Assembly (NCBI RefSeq): GCF_030816895.1
Contig: NZ_JAUSYL010000001.1
Coordinates: 2,728,001 to 2,792,000 of the forward strand
Direction of reading: 5' to 3'
Length of the DNA: 64,000 bases
From: Clavibacter sp. B3I6
GTDB lineage: Bacteria > Actinomycetota > Actinomycetes > Actinomycetales > Microbacteriaceae
In this document: piece by piece, positions 51,610 to 60,171 of the stretch
Position numbering within the stretch: the stretch's first letter is position 1
Layout of the letters: each line of letters opens with the position of its first letter
Position numbers and translations under genes: made by a program
Notes under the pieces: model-generated
What the model was told of the DNA's origin: nothing
Databases searched by the model: none
What the model saw: the letters and a program-made list of their open reading frames with translations, nothing else

Positions 51610-52977
51610 TCAGCACTCGATGACGTTGACCGCGAGGCCCCCGGTGGACGTCTCCTTGTACTTGGTGGACATGTCGAGGCCCGTCTGCCGCATGGTCTCG
51701 ATCACCGTGTCGAGCGAGACGAGGTGCGTGCCGTCGCCGTGCAGCGCCATGCGCGCGGCGTTGACGGCGGTGGACGCGGCGATGGCGTTCCGCTCGATGC
51801 ACGGGATCTGCACGAGCCCGCCCACGGGATCGCACGTGAGGCCGAGGTGGTGCTCCATCGCGATCTCGGCGGCGTTCTCGACCTGGCGCGGGGTTCCGCC
51901 GAGCACCGCGCAGAGCGCCCCGGCGGCCATGGCGCACGCGGTGCCGACCTCGCCCTGGCAGCCGGCCTCCGCGCCCGAGATGGACGCGTTGGCCTTCACG
52001 AGCGAGCCGATGGCGGTGGCGGTGAGCAGGAAGTCGCGGATCCCGTCGCGGTCGGCGCCGGGCACGAACCGCAGGTAGTAGGAGCCGACCGCGGGGATGA
52101 TCCCGGCGGCGCCGTTCGTGGGCGCCGTGACCACGCGCCCGCCCGACGCGTTCTCCTCGTTGACCGCGAGCGCGAACGCGTGCAGCCACTCGTGCGAGGT
52201 GTCGCGCGCGCCCTCGGCGTCGATGGCGGCGAGCTGCGAGGCGACCCGCGCGGCGCGCCGCCGCACGTTCAGCCCGCCGGGCAGCGTGCCCTGGCCGCCG
52301 AGGCCGGCGGTGACGCACGCGGCCATGGCGTCCCAGATGGCGTCGAGCCCGGCGACCGCGCGGCGGGATCCGTGGATCGACTCCTCGGTGTCGCGCGCCA
52401 CGTCGGCGATGGAGCGGCCCGTCGACTCGGCCAGCGCGATGAGCTCGTCCGCGTTGGAGAAGGAGTGGGGCAGCCCCGTGGGCAGCACGGCCGACGGCGC
52501 CTGGTCCTCGCGCAGCACGAACCCGCCGCCGACGGAGAACCACGTGCTCTCGAGCACCGTCCCGCCGTCGGCGTCGAGGGCCGCGAGGTGCATGGCGTTG
52601 GGGTGCCGGGGGAGCCGCGTGAAGGGCTCGAAGGTCAGGTCGCGCCCGACCATCCGCACGGGGTGGATCCCCGCGAGCGGCACGTCGACGCCCTCGCCGA
52701 GCCCGGACCAGCGCCCCCGGACCTCGTCCGGGTCGCACGTCTCGGGCGCGAGCCCGGCGAGCCCCGCGACGACCGCGTCCGGCGTGCCGTGGCCGAGCCC
52801 GGTCGCGCCGAGCGAGCCGAAGAGGCGCACGGTGACGCGCGCGATGTCGGTGAGCCGGGGCGAGGCGGCGCACTCCTCCGCGAACAGCAGGGCGGCGCGC
52901 ATGGGGCCGACGGTGTGCGAGCTCGACGGCCCGATCCCGATGGAGAAGAGGTCGAGTGCCGAGACGTACGCTGTCAT
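51610..52977 (-). CDS. sdaA: L-serine ammonia-lyase, iron-sulphur dependent (single chain)
   Basis: A 455-residue L-serine dehydratase with the beta and alpha parts fused in the order found in SdaA. It deaminates serine to pyruvate using a [4Fe-4S] cluster. The start F-S-I-G-I-G-P-S-S-S-H-T-V-G-P-M-R-A binds substrate. Cluster cysteines are in G-C-Q-G-E-V-G and C-D-P-V-G-G...I-P-C-I-E-R-N. The last residue is Cys (V-I-E-C), which in type II enzymes can fold back into the active site as an auto-inhibitory tail. TAGTCT 6 nt before the ATG marks a leaderless mRNA. The start overlaps the end of the adjacent membrane-protein gene. Confidence 0.95.
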   Translation of the reverse strand: MTAYVSALDLFSIGIGPSSSHTVGPMRAALLFAEECAASPRLTDIARVTVRLFGSLGATGLGHGTPDAVVAGLAGLAPETCDPDEVRGRWSGLGEGVDVPLAGIHPVRMVGRDLTFEPFTRLPRHPNAMHLAALDADGGTVLESTWFSVGGGFVLREDQAPSAVLPTGLPHSFSNADELIALAESTGRSIADVARDTEESIHGSRRAVAGLDAIWDAMAACVTAGLGGQGTLPGGLNVRRRAARVASQLAAIDAEGARDTSHEWLHAFALAVNEENASGGRVVTAPTNGAAGIIPAVGSYYLRFVPGADRDGIRDFLLTATAIGSLVKANASISGAEAGCQGEVGTACAMAAGALCAVLGGTPRQVENAAEIAMEHHLGLTCDPVGGLVQIPCIERNAIAASTAVNAARMALHGDGTHLVSLDTVIETMRQTGLDMSTKYKETSTGGLAVNVIEC

Positions 52978-53645
52978 GCCGTCAGACTATGCCGCGGCTC
53001 CGGCTCGCCCGGCGAGCCGGTGGCGGAGCCCGCGCGGGCGGAGCGGTCGGCGCGGGCGGTGCGCGCGGGGCCGCGGGAGGCGAGCGCCAGCCAGGTCCAG
53101 CCGACCGCGAGGCCGAGCATGGTGATCACGCCGCGCGGCGGGAAGATGTGGCTGTCGACGAACGAGACGGCCGCGACCACGGCGATCACGGCGCCCGGCA
53201 GCGCCCGCAGCCCCGCGTGCCGGATCACGAGCGCGCTCGCGAGCACGGTGGCGGCGACGTACGCCCACACGCCGGTGACCACGATCCCGTCCGCGAGCGC
53301 GTACATGGTGGTCACGCCCTGCCCGCCCTGCATCTTCAGGGCGCCGGCCGCGATGCCCGCGAGGATGTCGAGCGCCTGGTAGCAGACAGCGTACGCGAAG
53401 CCGAGGGCGATCGCGAGGATCCCGAGCCGGCGGTCGTGGCGGCGCGTGAGGAGGATCGGCGCGATGGCGAGGAGCGGGAAGAGGGGGAGGAGGGCGATGT
53501 GCAGGTCGCGCCACCGCAGGGCGGTGTCGTCCGTCAGCGAGGTCGGGTGCGTGAGGCCCGCGACGGCCAGGGCCAGCGGCGGCAGGGCGACGGCCACGAG
53601 GACGGCGGCCGTGCGGGATCGGGTGGGGGCGGCGGCGTCGGGCAT
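52974..53645 (-). CDS. Multi-pass membrane protein, unknown (DUF998-like)
   Basis: A 223-residue membrane protein with about six hydrophobic helices between residues 12 and 190. It has L-T-H-P-T-S-L in the first loop, a motif R-R-H-D-R-R-L-G between helices 2 and 3, and D-S-H-I-F-P-P-R-G near 165. The C terminus is a basic Ser/Ala-rich tail. The pattern resembles DUF998-type proteins; no function known. Its last codons overlap the sdaA start by 4 nt on the same strand, although sdaA has its own leaderless promoter inside this gene's end. TACGAT 6 nt upstream of the ATG marks its own promoter. Confidence 0.8.
   Translation of the reverse strand: MPDAAAPTRSRTAAVLVAVALPPLALAVAGLTHPTSLTDDTALRWRDLHIALLPLFPLLAIAPILLTRRHDRRLGILAIALGFAYAVCYQALDILAGIAAGALKMQGGQGVTTMYALADGIVVTGVWAYVAATVLASALVIRHAGLRALPGAVIAVVAAVSFVDSHIFPPRGVITMLGLAVGWTWLALASRGPARTARADRSARAGSATGSPGEPEPRHSLTA
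52984..52989 (-). promoter_or_regulatory. -10 hexamer TAGTCT of sdaA, leaderless start
   Basis: On the minus strand TAGTCT ends 6 nt before the sdaA ATG, inside the upstream gene's 3' end. Confidence 0.6.
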
Positions 53646-53651
53646 GCGGTC

Positions 53652-53657
53652 ATCGTA
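53652..53657 (-). promoter_or_regulatory. -10 hexamer TACGAT, leaderless start
   Basis: On the minus strand TACGAT ends 6 nt before the ATG at 53645. Confidence 0.6.
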
Positions 53658-53722
53658 GGCAGGGCGCGGCCGGGATCCCGCGCGGATCAGGAGCCCGACA
53701 GGACCCGGCCGGACATGGGAAG

Positions 53723-53763
53723 AGCCCCCGCCGTCGATCCGGTCCGGATCGACGACGAGGGCT
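53723..53763 (-). terminator. Hairpin terminator after GlsB-type gene
   Basis: A stem of CGTCGATCC/GGATCGACG with an outer AGCCC/GGGCT helix lies 18 bp past the stop of the GlsB-type gene. Confidence 0.8.
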
Positions 53764-53781
53764 CCTCGAGCTGCAGAAGGA

Positions 53782-54042
53782 CTAGGCCTTCTTGCGGCCG
53801 ACGATCGCGCCGTAGACCAGCAGGACGATGATCGCGCCGACGATGGCGAGCGCGAGCGAGCCGAGGTCGAAGCCGTCGACCGGCTTGTTGAACAGCGCGC
53901 TGCCGATGAAGCCGCCGAGGAACGCGCCGACGACGCCGAGGATCAGGGTGACGATGATTCCGCCACCCTGCTTGCCCGGGAGGATCAGCTTGGCGAGCGC
54001 GCCGGCGATCAGGCCCAGAACGAGAAAACCGATGATGCCCAT
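53782..54042 (-). CDS. GlsB/YeaQ/YmgE family stress-response membrane protein
   Basis: An 86-residue, glycine-rich three-helix membrane protein. M-G-I-I-G-F-L-V-L-G-L-I-A-G-A-L-A-K and G-G-G-I-I-V-T-L-I-L-G-V-V-G-A are the standard GlsB/YeaQ motifs, with P-G-K-Q-G between the first two helices. Homologues are transglycosylase-associated proteins induced by stress. The ATG at 54042 is chosen for AGGAG 8 nt upstream. A TTGACT (minus strand, 54106-54101) may be a -35. The neighbouring A/T-rich gap has no other gene. Confidence 0.93.
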   Translation of the reverse strand: MGIIGFLVLGLIAGALAKLILPGKQGGGIIVTLILGVVGAFLGGFIGSALFNKPVDGFDLGSLALAIVGAIIVLLVYGAIVGRKKA

Positions 54043-54214
54043 GTGAATTGCTCCTAAAGATGACGTGCTGTGTGGCACCCGAATGCGGGTGGACGTGCCC
54101 TAGTCAAGCACCCTGAGGACCATTCGTGCAAAAACGTTTAGTGGATACGCCTTTACGGGACGGAGTCCGGCAGCCGGATCCGCCCCGGGCTACGGGCCGT
54201 CCAGGCGCCCGCGG

Positions 54215-54220
54215 TACGGT
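54215..54220 (+). promoter_or_regulatory. -10 hexamer TACGGT, leaderless start
   Basis: TACGGT ends 6 nt before the ATG of the DUF427 gene at 54227. Confidence 0.6.
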
Positions 54221-54226
54221 CGGCGC

Positions 54227-54736
54227 ATGCGCATCCCCCCGGTCCGTCGTCCCCGTGAGATCCCCGGCGAGGGGCAGGAGTCCGTGTGGGACTACCCGCG
54301 CCCGCCGCGCGTCGACCCGTCGCGGGAGCACGTCGTGATCGAGCTCGGCGGGAAGGCCGTCGCCGACACCCGCGCGGCGGTCCGCGTGCTCGAGACGAGC
54401 CACCCGCCCGTCTACTACATCCCCTCGGGCGACTTCGCGGCCGGCGTCCTCGCCTCGGCCGCCGGACGCTCCTGGTGCGAGTACAAGGGGGAGGCGTCGT
54501 ACCTCACCATCACGGGCGGCGGCGTCACAGCGGACCGCTCCGCGTGGTGGTACCCGTCGCCGACGCGCGGATTCGAGGTGCTCGCCGACATGATCGCCGT
54601 GTACCCCTCGCGCATGGACCGCATCACGGTCGACGGCGTCGTCGTGGAGGCGCAGGAGGGCGACTTCTACGGCGGCTGGATCACGCCGCGGGTCGTCGGC
54701 CCGTTCAAGGGCGCCCCCGGCACGCTCGGCTGGTGA
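54227..54736 (+). CDS. DUF427 domain protein
   Basis: A 169-residue DUF427 protein. The family core includes E-S-V-W-D-Y-P-R-P-P, V-V-I-E-L-G-G-K-A-V-A-D-T, S-H-P-P-V-Y-Y-I-P, W-C-E-Y-K-G-E-A-S-Y and F-Y-G-G-W-I-T. A compact all-beta fold has been reported for DUF427, but the biochemical role is unknown. No signal peptide. The gene is monocistronic with a leaderless promoter and converges on the CoA-binding-protein gene. Confidence 0.9.
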   Translation: MRIPPVRRPREIPGEGQESVWDYPRPPRVDPSREHVVIELGGKAVADTRAAVRVLETSHPPVYYIPSGDFAAGVLASAAGRSWCEYKGEASYLTITGGGVTADRSAWWYPSPTRGFEVLADMIAVYPSRMDRITVDGVVVEAQEGDFYGGWITPRVVGPFKGAPGTLGW

Positions 54737-54770
54737 GGCGCGCGGGCTCCCCGCCGCCGGATCCGCTCCG

Positions 54771-55523
54771 CTAGACGACGGCCTTCCGCGAGCTGATGAC
54801 GCCCGTGTCGAAGCCGAGCAGGTGCAGGCCGCCGTGGAAGCGGGCGTGCTCGACCTTGATGCAGCGGTCCATGACCACGGTGAGGCCCCGGGCCTCCGCG
54901 TCCTCGGCCGCCTCCTGGTTCCAGATGCCGAGCTGCACCCAGATGACGGGCGCGCCGACGGCGACCACGTCGTCCACCACCGACGGGATGTCGCCGGCCT
55001 TCCGGAACACGTCGACGATGTCGGGCACCTCGGGCAGCGACGCGAGGTCCGGGTACGCCTTCTGGCCGAGGATCTCGGTGGCGTTCGGGTTCACGAAGTA
55101 CACGCGGTAGTCGCTCGACTGCTGCAGGTACGTGCCGACGAAGTAGCTGGACCGGGCGGGATTCGGGGACGCGCCGACGATGGCGACGCTCGTCGCGCGG
55201 CGGAGGATCGCCTGGCGCTCCTTCGCGCTCGGGCCCGTCCAGCTGCGCTCCGAGCGGAGGAGCGCGGCGAGCGGGCTGGAGCGGGGGATCGCGCAGGTCA
55301 GGCCGTTCTGGAGCTGCGTGGTCTGGGTGCCGTCGGCGTCCGGGTCCGCGACCGGGGTGACCGGCGCGGTCGCGTCGTCGTCCTGCGCCTCGGCGGCGTC
55401 GCCGGCGGCGCGGTCGGCAGCCTCCTCGGCCGGGTGGAGGGGCGCGAGGTCGGCGGCGTCGGCCGACGGGTGGGACGTGGATCCGGTGCGCTCGGGCGGC
55501 ACCCCGCCGGTGTCGAAGCTCAC
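54771..55523 (-). CDS. CoA-binding (Rossmann) domain protein, coupled to metY
   Basis: A 250-residue protein. The first ~100 residues are an acidic, disordered extension (D-A-A-E-A-Q-D-D-D). The C-terminal ~140 are a CoA_binding domain of the YccU type, with V-A-I-V-G-A-S-P-N-P-A-R-S-S-Y, V-Y-F-V-N-P-N and V-I-W-V-Q-L-G-I-W-N-Q-E-A. The start GTG overlaps the metY stop (GTGA), so it is translated from the same mRNA. Pairing of this domain with O-acetylhomoserine sulfhydrylase recurs in actinobacteria, suggesting a role in sulphur amino-acid metabolism, yet unproven. Confidence 0.88.
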   Translation of the reverse strand: MSFDTGGVPPERTGSTSHPSADAADLAPLHPAEEAADRAAGDAAEAQDDDATAPVTPVADPDADGTQTTQLQNGLTCAIPRSSPLAALLRSERSWTGPSAKERQAILRRATSVAIVGASPNPARSSYFVGTYLQQSSDYRVYFVNPNATEILGQKAYPDLASLPEVPDIVDVFRKAGDIPSVVDDVVAVGAPVIWVQLGIWNQEAAEDAEARGLTVVMDRCIKVEHARFHGGLHLLGFDTGVISSRKAVV

Positions 55524-56815
55524 TTCGCTCCCTCCGTGGCGGCGGCGAGCGCCTGGTCCAGGTCGTGGATGATGTCGGCGACGTCCTCGATGCCGACGCT
55601 GATGCGGACGATCCCGGGCAGCACGCCCGCGTCCACCAGCTGCGCCTCGCTCAGCTGCGCGTGGGTCGTGGAGGCCGGGTGGATGACGAGCGTCTTCGCG
55701 TCGCCGATGTTGGCGAGGTGGCTCGCGAGCTCCACCGACTCGATGAAGCGCTGGCCGACGGCACGGCCGCCCGCGACCTCGAACGTGAACACGGATCCGG
55801 GTCCCGTCGGCAGGTACTTGCGCGCCCGCTCGTGGTGCGGGTGCGCCGGGAGGCCGGCCCAGTTGACGGCGGTGATGCGCGGATCCGCGTCGAGCCACTC
55901 GGCGACGGCCCGCGCGTTGTCGATGTGCGCCTGCATCCGGTACGGGAGCGTCTCGACGCCCTGTGCGAGCAGGAACGCGGAGTGCGGCGCGAGCGCCGGC
56001 CCGATGTCGCGGAGCTGCTCGGCCCGGAGCCGGGTGAGGAACGCGTACTCGCCGAAGTTGCCCGTCCAGTTGAGCCCGCCGTAGCTCGGCACGGGCTGGT
56101 CGAGGAGGGGGAAGCGCGCGCTCTCCCAGTCGAAGAGGCCCGACTCCACGACCACGCCGCCGAGCGTCGTGCCGTGCCCCCCGAGGAACTTCGTGGCCGA
56201 GTGGATGACGATGTCGGCGCCCCACTCGATGGGCCGGTTGAGGTACGGGGTCGCGATGGTGGAGTCGATGACGAGCGGGACGCCGGCGGCGTGCGCGACG
56301 GCCGCGAGGCCCTCGATGTCGGCGATCTCGCCCGACGGGTTCGCGACCGTCTCGGCGAAGACGAGCTTGGTGCGGTCGGTGATCGCGGCGGCGTAGTCGG
56401 CCGGGTCGCTCGACTGCACGAAGGTGGTCTCCACCCCGAAGCGGCGGAGGGTGACGTCGAGCTGGGTGATGGATCCGCCGTAGAGGTTCGCGGAGGCGAC
56501 GATGTGGTCGCCGGCGCCCGCGAGCGACGCGAAGGTGATGTACTGCGCGCTCAGCCCGCTGGCCGTCGCGACGGCGCCGAGGCCGCCCTCGAGGCTCGCC
56601 ACGCGCTCCTCGAACGCCGCGACGGTGGGGTTCGACAGGCGCGAGTAGACGTTGCCGTACTTCTGCAGCGCGAAGCGCGCCGCGGCGTCGGCGGTGTCGT
56701 CGAACACGAACGCGCTCGACTGGTAGATGGGGAGGGCGCGTGCGCCCGTGGTGGCGTCGGGGATGTTGCCCGCGTGGATCGCCCTCGTCCTGAACCCGTA
56801 CTCGCGATCGACCAT
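55520..56815 (-). CDS. metY: O-acetylhomoserine (thiol)-lyase
   Basis: A 431-residue PLP enzyme of the Cys/Met metabolism class. It makes homocysteine from O-acetylhomoserine and sulphide. The start F-R-T-R-A-I-H-A-G, R-L-S-N-P-T-V-A-A-F-E-E-R, and the PLP lysine Lys209 in S-A-T-K-F-L-G-G-H-G are clear, with the length and T-T-L-G-G of MetY rather than MetB. TAGCGT 6 nt before the ATG marks a leaderless promoter. The stop overlaps the CoA-binding-protein gene. Confidence 0.95.
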   Translation of the reverse strand: MVDREYGFRTRAIHAGNIPDATTGARALPIYQSSAFVFDDTADAAARFALQKYGNVYSRLSNPTVAAFEERVASLEGGLGAVATASGLSAQYITFASLAGAGDHIVASANLYGGSITQLDVTLRRFGVETTFVQSSDPADYAAAITDRTKLVFAETVANPSGEIADIEGLAAVAHAAGVPLVIDSTIATPYLNRPIEWGADIVIHSATKFLGGHGTTLGGVVVESGLFDWESARFPLLDQPVPSYGGLNWTGNFGEYAFLTRLRAEQLRDIGPALAPHSAFLLAQGVETLPYRMQAHIDNARAVAEWLDADPRITAVNWAGLPAHPHHERARKYLPTGPGSVFTFEVAGGRAVGQRFIESVELASHLANIGDAKTLVIHPASTTHAQLSEAQLVDAGVLPGIVRISVGIEDVADIIHDLDQALAAATEGAK

Positions 56816-56821
56816 GGCCTC

Positions 56822-56827
56822 ACGCTA
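56822..56827 (-). promoter_or_regulatory. -10 hexamer TAGCGT of metY, leaderless start
   Basis: On the minus strand TAGCGT ends 6 nt before the metY ATG at 56815. Confidence 0.6.
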
Positions 56828-56922
56828 GCCCGGGCTCCCGGGGGTTCCCCGGCCGCGTCGTAATGCGGCGACATGCGCCCGACGCGGCGTGCCCGTCGGG
56901 CGGGGCGGCGGTCGCGGCGGAC

Positions 56923-57927
56923 CTAGGACAGGCGCACGGCCGCGAGCGCCAGGCCCGCGATGAGGGCCCAGGAGAGGAGGCCGGCGGCCAGCGCGGAACC
57001 GCCCTGGCCGACGAGCTCGCGGAGGCGCACCGCGGACCCGAGCGCCACCAGGGCGATCGCGAGGAGCGCCGTCTGCACGAGCTGCGCGGCATCGAGCACG
57101 CCGTCCGGCAGGGGGACGAACGTGCGCACCAGCACGGCGGCGAGGAAGCCGAGCACGAACAGCGGCACGATCGGCGGACGCGCCGTGCCCTCGACCCGGC
57201 CCTCGCGGCGGCGCATCACGACGCCCGCGACGGCGACCACGGGCGCGAGCAGCAGCACGCGCGTGAGCTTCACGGCGATCGCGATGGTGAGGGCGGCGGA
57301 TCCCGCGATCTGCGCGGTCGCGACCACCTGCCCCACGTCGTGCACGCCCGCGCCGACCCAGTGGCCGAACGCGACGTCGTCGAGCCCGAGCGGGCCGGCG
57401 AGCGGCGGCAGCACGGCGATCGCGAGGGTGCCGCAGAGGGTGACGAGCGCGACGGGCGCGCCCTGGTCCGCGGGCCGGGCGCGCGTGACGCCGGCCATCG
57501 CGCCGATCGCGCTCGCGCCGCAGATGGAGAACCCGGTGGCGAGGAGGAGCGGCTGCTGGCCGGGCATCCGGAGCGCGCGGGCGATGGCGTACGTGCCCGC
57601 GAACGACAGCACCACCACGGCGACCACGAGCAGCACCGCACGCCCGCCGAGCCCGACGATGTCGGAGAGCCCCAGCTGCAGGCCGAGGAGCACGACGCCG
57701 ATCCGCATCAGCCGCTTCGACGCGAGCGTGAGGCCGGGCTTCAGCGGGCCGGTGAGCGCGGGGCGGGCGGCCGGGACCTGCGCGGCGGCGATCCCGAGGG
57801 CGACCGCGACCGTGAGCAGCGGGATCGCCGGGACGAGCAGGTGCACGAGCCACGCGACCAGCGCGGCGGCGGCGGCCGCGGCGAGGCCGGGGAGCGCGGG
57901 GTGGACGCGCGCGGCGGTGGCGGGCAT
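56923..57927 (-). CDS. YeiH-type putative sulfate exporter family protein
   Basis: A 334-residue membrane protein with about ten hydrophobic segments, of the Cons_hypoth698/YeiH family. Markers are R-I-G-V-V-L-L-G-L-Q-L-G-L, the S-I-C-G-A-S-A-I-G-A motif near 140 and G-A-G-V-H-D-V-G-Q-V-V-A near 200. Family members are annotated as possible sulphate or sulphonate exporters without direct proof. The ATG overlaps the stop of the mannosyltransferase gene by one base (TGATG), so the two are cotranscribed. Confidence 0.88.
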   Translation of the reverse strand: MPATAARVHPALPGLAAAAAAALVAWLVHLLVPAIPLLTVAVALGIAAAQVPAARPALTGPLKPGLTLASKRLMRIGVVLLGLQLGLSDIVGLGGRAVLLVVAVVVLSFAGTYAIARALRMPGQQPLLLATGFSICGASAIGAMAGVTRARPADQGAPVALVTLCGTLAIAVLPPLAGPLGLDDVAFGHWVGAGVHDVGQVVATAQIAGSAALTIAIAVKLTRVLLLAPVVAVAGVVMRRREGRVEGTARPPIVPLFVLGFLAAVLVRTFVPLPDGVLDAAQLVQTALLAIALVALGSAVRLRELVGQGGSALAAGLLSWALIAGLALAAVRLS

Positions 57928-59621
57928 CAGACCCAGCCCGAGGGGATCCACGCGTGCAGCCGCCAGAACCACGTCGGCACCAGCTGCCCCGTCCAGAGCG
58001 GGTAGAAGAACGCGCTGACCAGCACGCACACGACGAGGACCGCGCCGACGATCACGATGCCACGGGTGCGCCGGGGACGGGGATCGTCCCGGTCGCCGAG
58101 CACCATCCCCAGCACCATCGCGAGGCCGAGGAGGAGGTACGGCTCGAACGCGATCGAGTAGAACTGGAACACCGTCCGGTCCACGTAGAGCAGCCACGGC
58201 AGGTAGCCCACGACGATCCCCATCAGCACGAGGCCCACGCGCCACTCGCGGCGGGCCGCGAGCCGGTACACGAGGTAGAGCATCGCGGCGACCGAGAGCC
58301 ACCAGATGATCGGGTTGGCGATCGAGGTGATGGACTCCGCGCACGCGTCGATCGTGCAGCCCGCCTCGCCGGGTCCGTAGCCCTCGTAGTAGAACTGCGT
58401 CGGCCGGTAGAGGAGGAGCCACAGGCGCGGATCCGCCCGGTACGGGTGCGTGACGTCGAGCCCCACGTTGAACTGGTACTGCTGCGACAGGTAGTGCCAC
58501 AGGCTCTGGACCGACAGCGGCACCCACGCGAGCCCGCCCTGCCAGGCGTTCGCGCCCTCCGCCGCCCAGCCGCGGAAGTAGCCGCCCGCCGTCGCGAACC
58601 AGCCCGCGTAGGAGGCGAGGAACGCGGCGATCGCCGGCGGCACGAGGAGCAGGAAGGAGATCGGGCCCTGCACGACCGCGCCCGCCGTGAACCACGCGGC
58701 GAGCCCGTGGCGGCGGCGCAGGAGCATGTCGGTGAGCACCACGTAGAGGCCGAAGCCCGCGAGGAAGAAGATCCCCGACCACTTGACCGACGACGTCGCG
58801 CCGAACGCGAGGCCGGCCGCGATGAGCCAGGGCCGCCACAGCACGACCGGGCCCCACTCGAGCGGGCGGGCGTCGTCCGGGCGGGCGTCGCGGCGGAGGG
58901 CCAGCAGCCGCGCGAAGCGGCGCTCGTGCCAGGTGCGGTCGAGGAGGATCGCGCCGAAGCCCAGCAGCCCGAGGAACATGACGTGCGTGTCGAGGAGCGC
59001 GACGCGGCTCATCACGATGGCGTGGCCGTCGATCGCGAGGAGGAGGCCCGCGATGGCGGCGACCACCGGGGAGCCGGTGAGGCGGCGGGCGATGAGCATG
59101 AGGAGGACGACCGCGAGCGTGCCGACCACGGCCGTCGCGATGCGCCAGCCGAAGGGATCGGCGGCGCCGGACACGGCGAGCCCGAGCGCGATGATCCACT
59201 TGCCGAGCGGCGGATGCGCCACGAACGCGGGCGCCTGCAGGTAGCCGTCGGTCTGCCCGGCGATGAAGTCGGGGTTCGGATCCGTGGGCCAGGAGCCCTC
59301 GTAGCCGAGGTGGAGGAGGGTCCACGCGTCCTTGACGTAGAACGTCTCGTCGAACACGAGGGTCGCCGGGTGGCCGAGCGACTGGATGCGGAGCACCGCC
59401 GCGAGCAGCGTGATGAGGATCGGCGTGCCCCAGTGCCAGGCGCGGCGGCGCGCGGGCGCGGAGACGAGGCGCGCCCACCGGTCGTCGAGCCGGGAGCCGC
59501 GGGCGGTGAGCGCCCGCTCGTCGGCCCGCTGGGACGCGCGGGTGGGGACGCCGTCCGTCGCGTCGACCTGCCGGGCCTCGTCGACGCCGTGCGCGGCGGA
59601 GCGGTGGGGCATGTCGGGCAC
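57927..59621 (-). CDS. Protein O-mannosyltransferase (PMT family)
   Basis: A 564-residue polytopic glycosyltransferase of the GT39/PMT family. It would transfer mannose from polyprenyl-phosphate-mannose to Ser/Thr of exported proteins. The first extracytoplasmic loop has the catalytic acidic pair in V-F-D-E-T-F-Y-V-K-D-A-W (~98-109), and H-P-P-L-G-K-W near 145 is the usual PMT motif. About eleven membrane helices follow, with H-P-Y-R in a later loop. Bacterial PMTs act on Sec-exported, often Pro/Thr-rich proteins; the stalk of the surface protein at 125-1666 would be a suitable target (inference). It starts with GTG. Confidence 0.92.
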   Translation of the reverse strand: MPDMPHRSAAHGVDEARQVDATDGVPTRASQRADERALTARGSRLDDRWARLVSAPARRRAWHWGTPILITLLAAVLRIQSLGHPATLVFDETFYVKDAWTLLHLGYEGSWPTDPNPDFIAGQTDGYLQAPAFVAHPPLGKWIIALGLAVSGAADPFGWRIATAVVGTLAVVLLMLIARRLTGSPVVAAIAGLLLAIDGHAIVMSRVALLDTHVMFLGLLGFGAILLDRTWHERRFARLLALRRDARPDDARPLEWGPVVLWRPWLIAAGLAFGATSSVKWSGIFFLAGFGLYVVLTDMLLRRRHGLAAWFTAGAVVQGPISFLLLVPPAIAAFLASYAGWFATAGGYFRGWAAEGANAWQGGLAWVPLSVQSLWHYLSQQYQFNVGLDVTHPYRADPRLWLLLYRPTQFYYEGYGPGEAGCTIDACAESITSIANPIIWWLSVAAMLYLVYRLAARREWRVGLVLMGIVVGYLPWLLYVDRTVFQFYSIAFEPYLLLGLAMVLGMVLGDRDDPRPRRTRGIVIVGAVLVVCVLVSAFFYPLWTGQLVPTWFWRLHAWIPSGWV

Positions 59622-59793
59622 GGCTCATCATCGCATGCCGGTGCGGGACCGCCCCGGCCGGAGCGGGTGCCGGCGGTCCGCTCGGGCGTCGGCATCCCGC
59701 CGCGTGCTGCGGCCGGTCGCACCGCCCGTCGACGTGGAGGCGCCCCGGCGCTACGGTCGGCATGTCGACCGATCGCGCACGAAGGGGGGACCC

Positions 59794-60159
59794 GTGCTCA
59801 TCGCCCTCTGGGCCGTCTCCGCCATGCTGGCCGTCGGCGTGCTCGGCGCCGGGATCCTCAAGCTCGTCCGCTCGCGGCGGGCCCTCATCGACGGCGGCAT
59901 GCCGTGGGCGGAGGACTTCCCCGCGGCCGCCATCACGGCGATCGCCGCCCTGGAGGTCGTCGGGGCCGTCGGGCTGATCCTGCCGCTCGCCACCGGGATC
60001 GCGCCGGTGCTGAGCCCCGTCGCGGCGGTCTGCCTCGCGGTGCTGATGCTCGGGGCGGTCGTGGTGCACGCCCGTCGGCGCGAACCCGTCACGCCGCCGC
60101 TCGCGCTCCTGGTGCTCGCGGTCGCGGCGGCCGTGCTGGGCTTCGTCGTCCTGGGGTGA
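59794..60159 (+). CDS. DoxX-like family membrane protein
   Basis: A 121-residue protein with four membrane helices: A-L-W-A-V-S-A-M-L-A-V-G-V-L-G-A-G near the start, then I-T-A-I-A-A-L-E-V-V-G-A-V-G, and two C-terminal helices. The sequence G-I-L-K-L and A-L-E-V-V-G-A match the DoxX_2 type. Such proteins have been tied to membrane redox or SodA-associated complexes in mycobacteria, but this role is not shown here. The GTG at 59794 has GAAGGGGGG just upstream; the in-frame longer reading is not supported. Confidence 0.8.
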   Translation: MLIALWAVSAMLAVGVLGAGILKLVRSRRALIDGGMPWAEDFPAAAITAIAALEVVGAVGLILPLATGIAPVLSPVAAVCLAVLMLGAVVVHARRREPVTPPLALLVLAVAAAVLGFVVLG

Positions 60160-60171
60160 CCCGGCGGCGGC

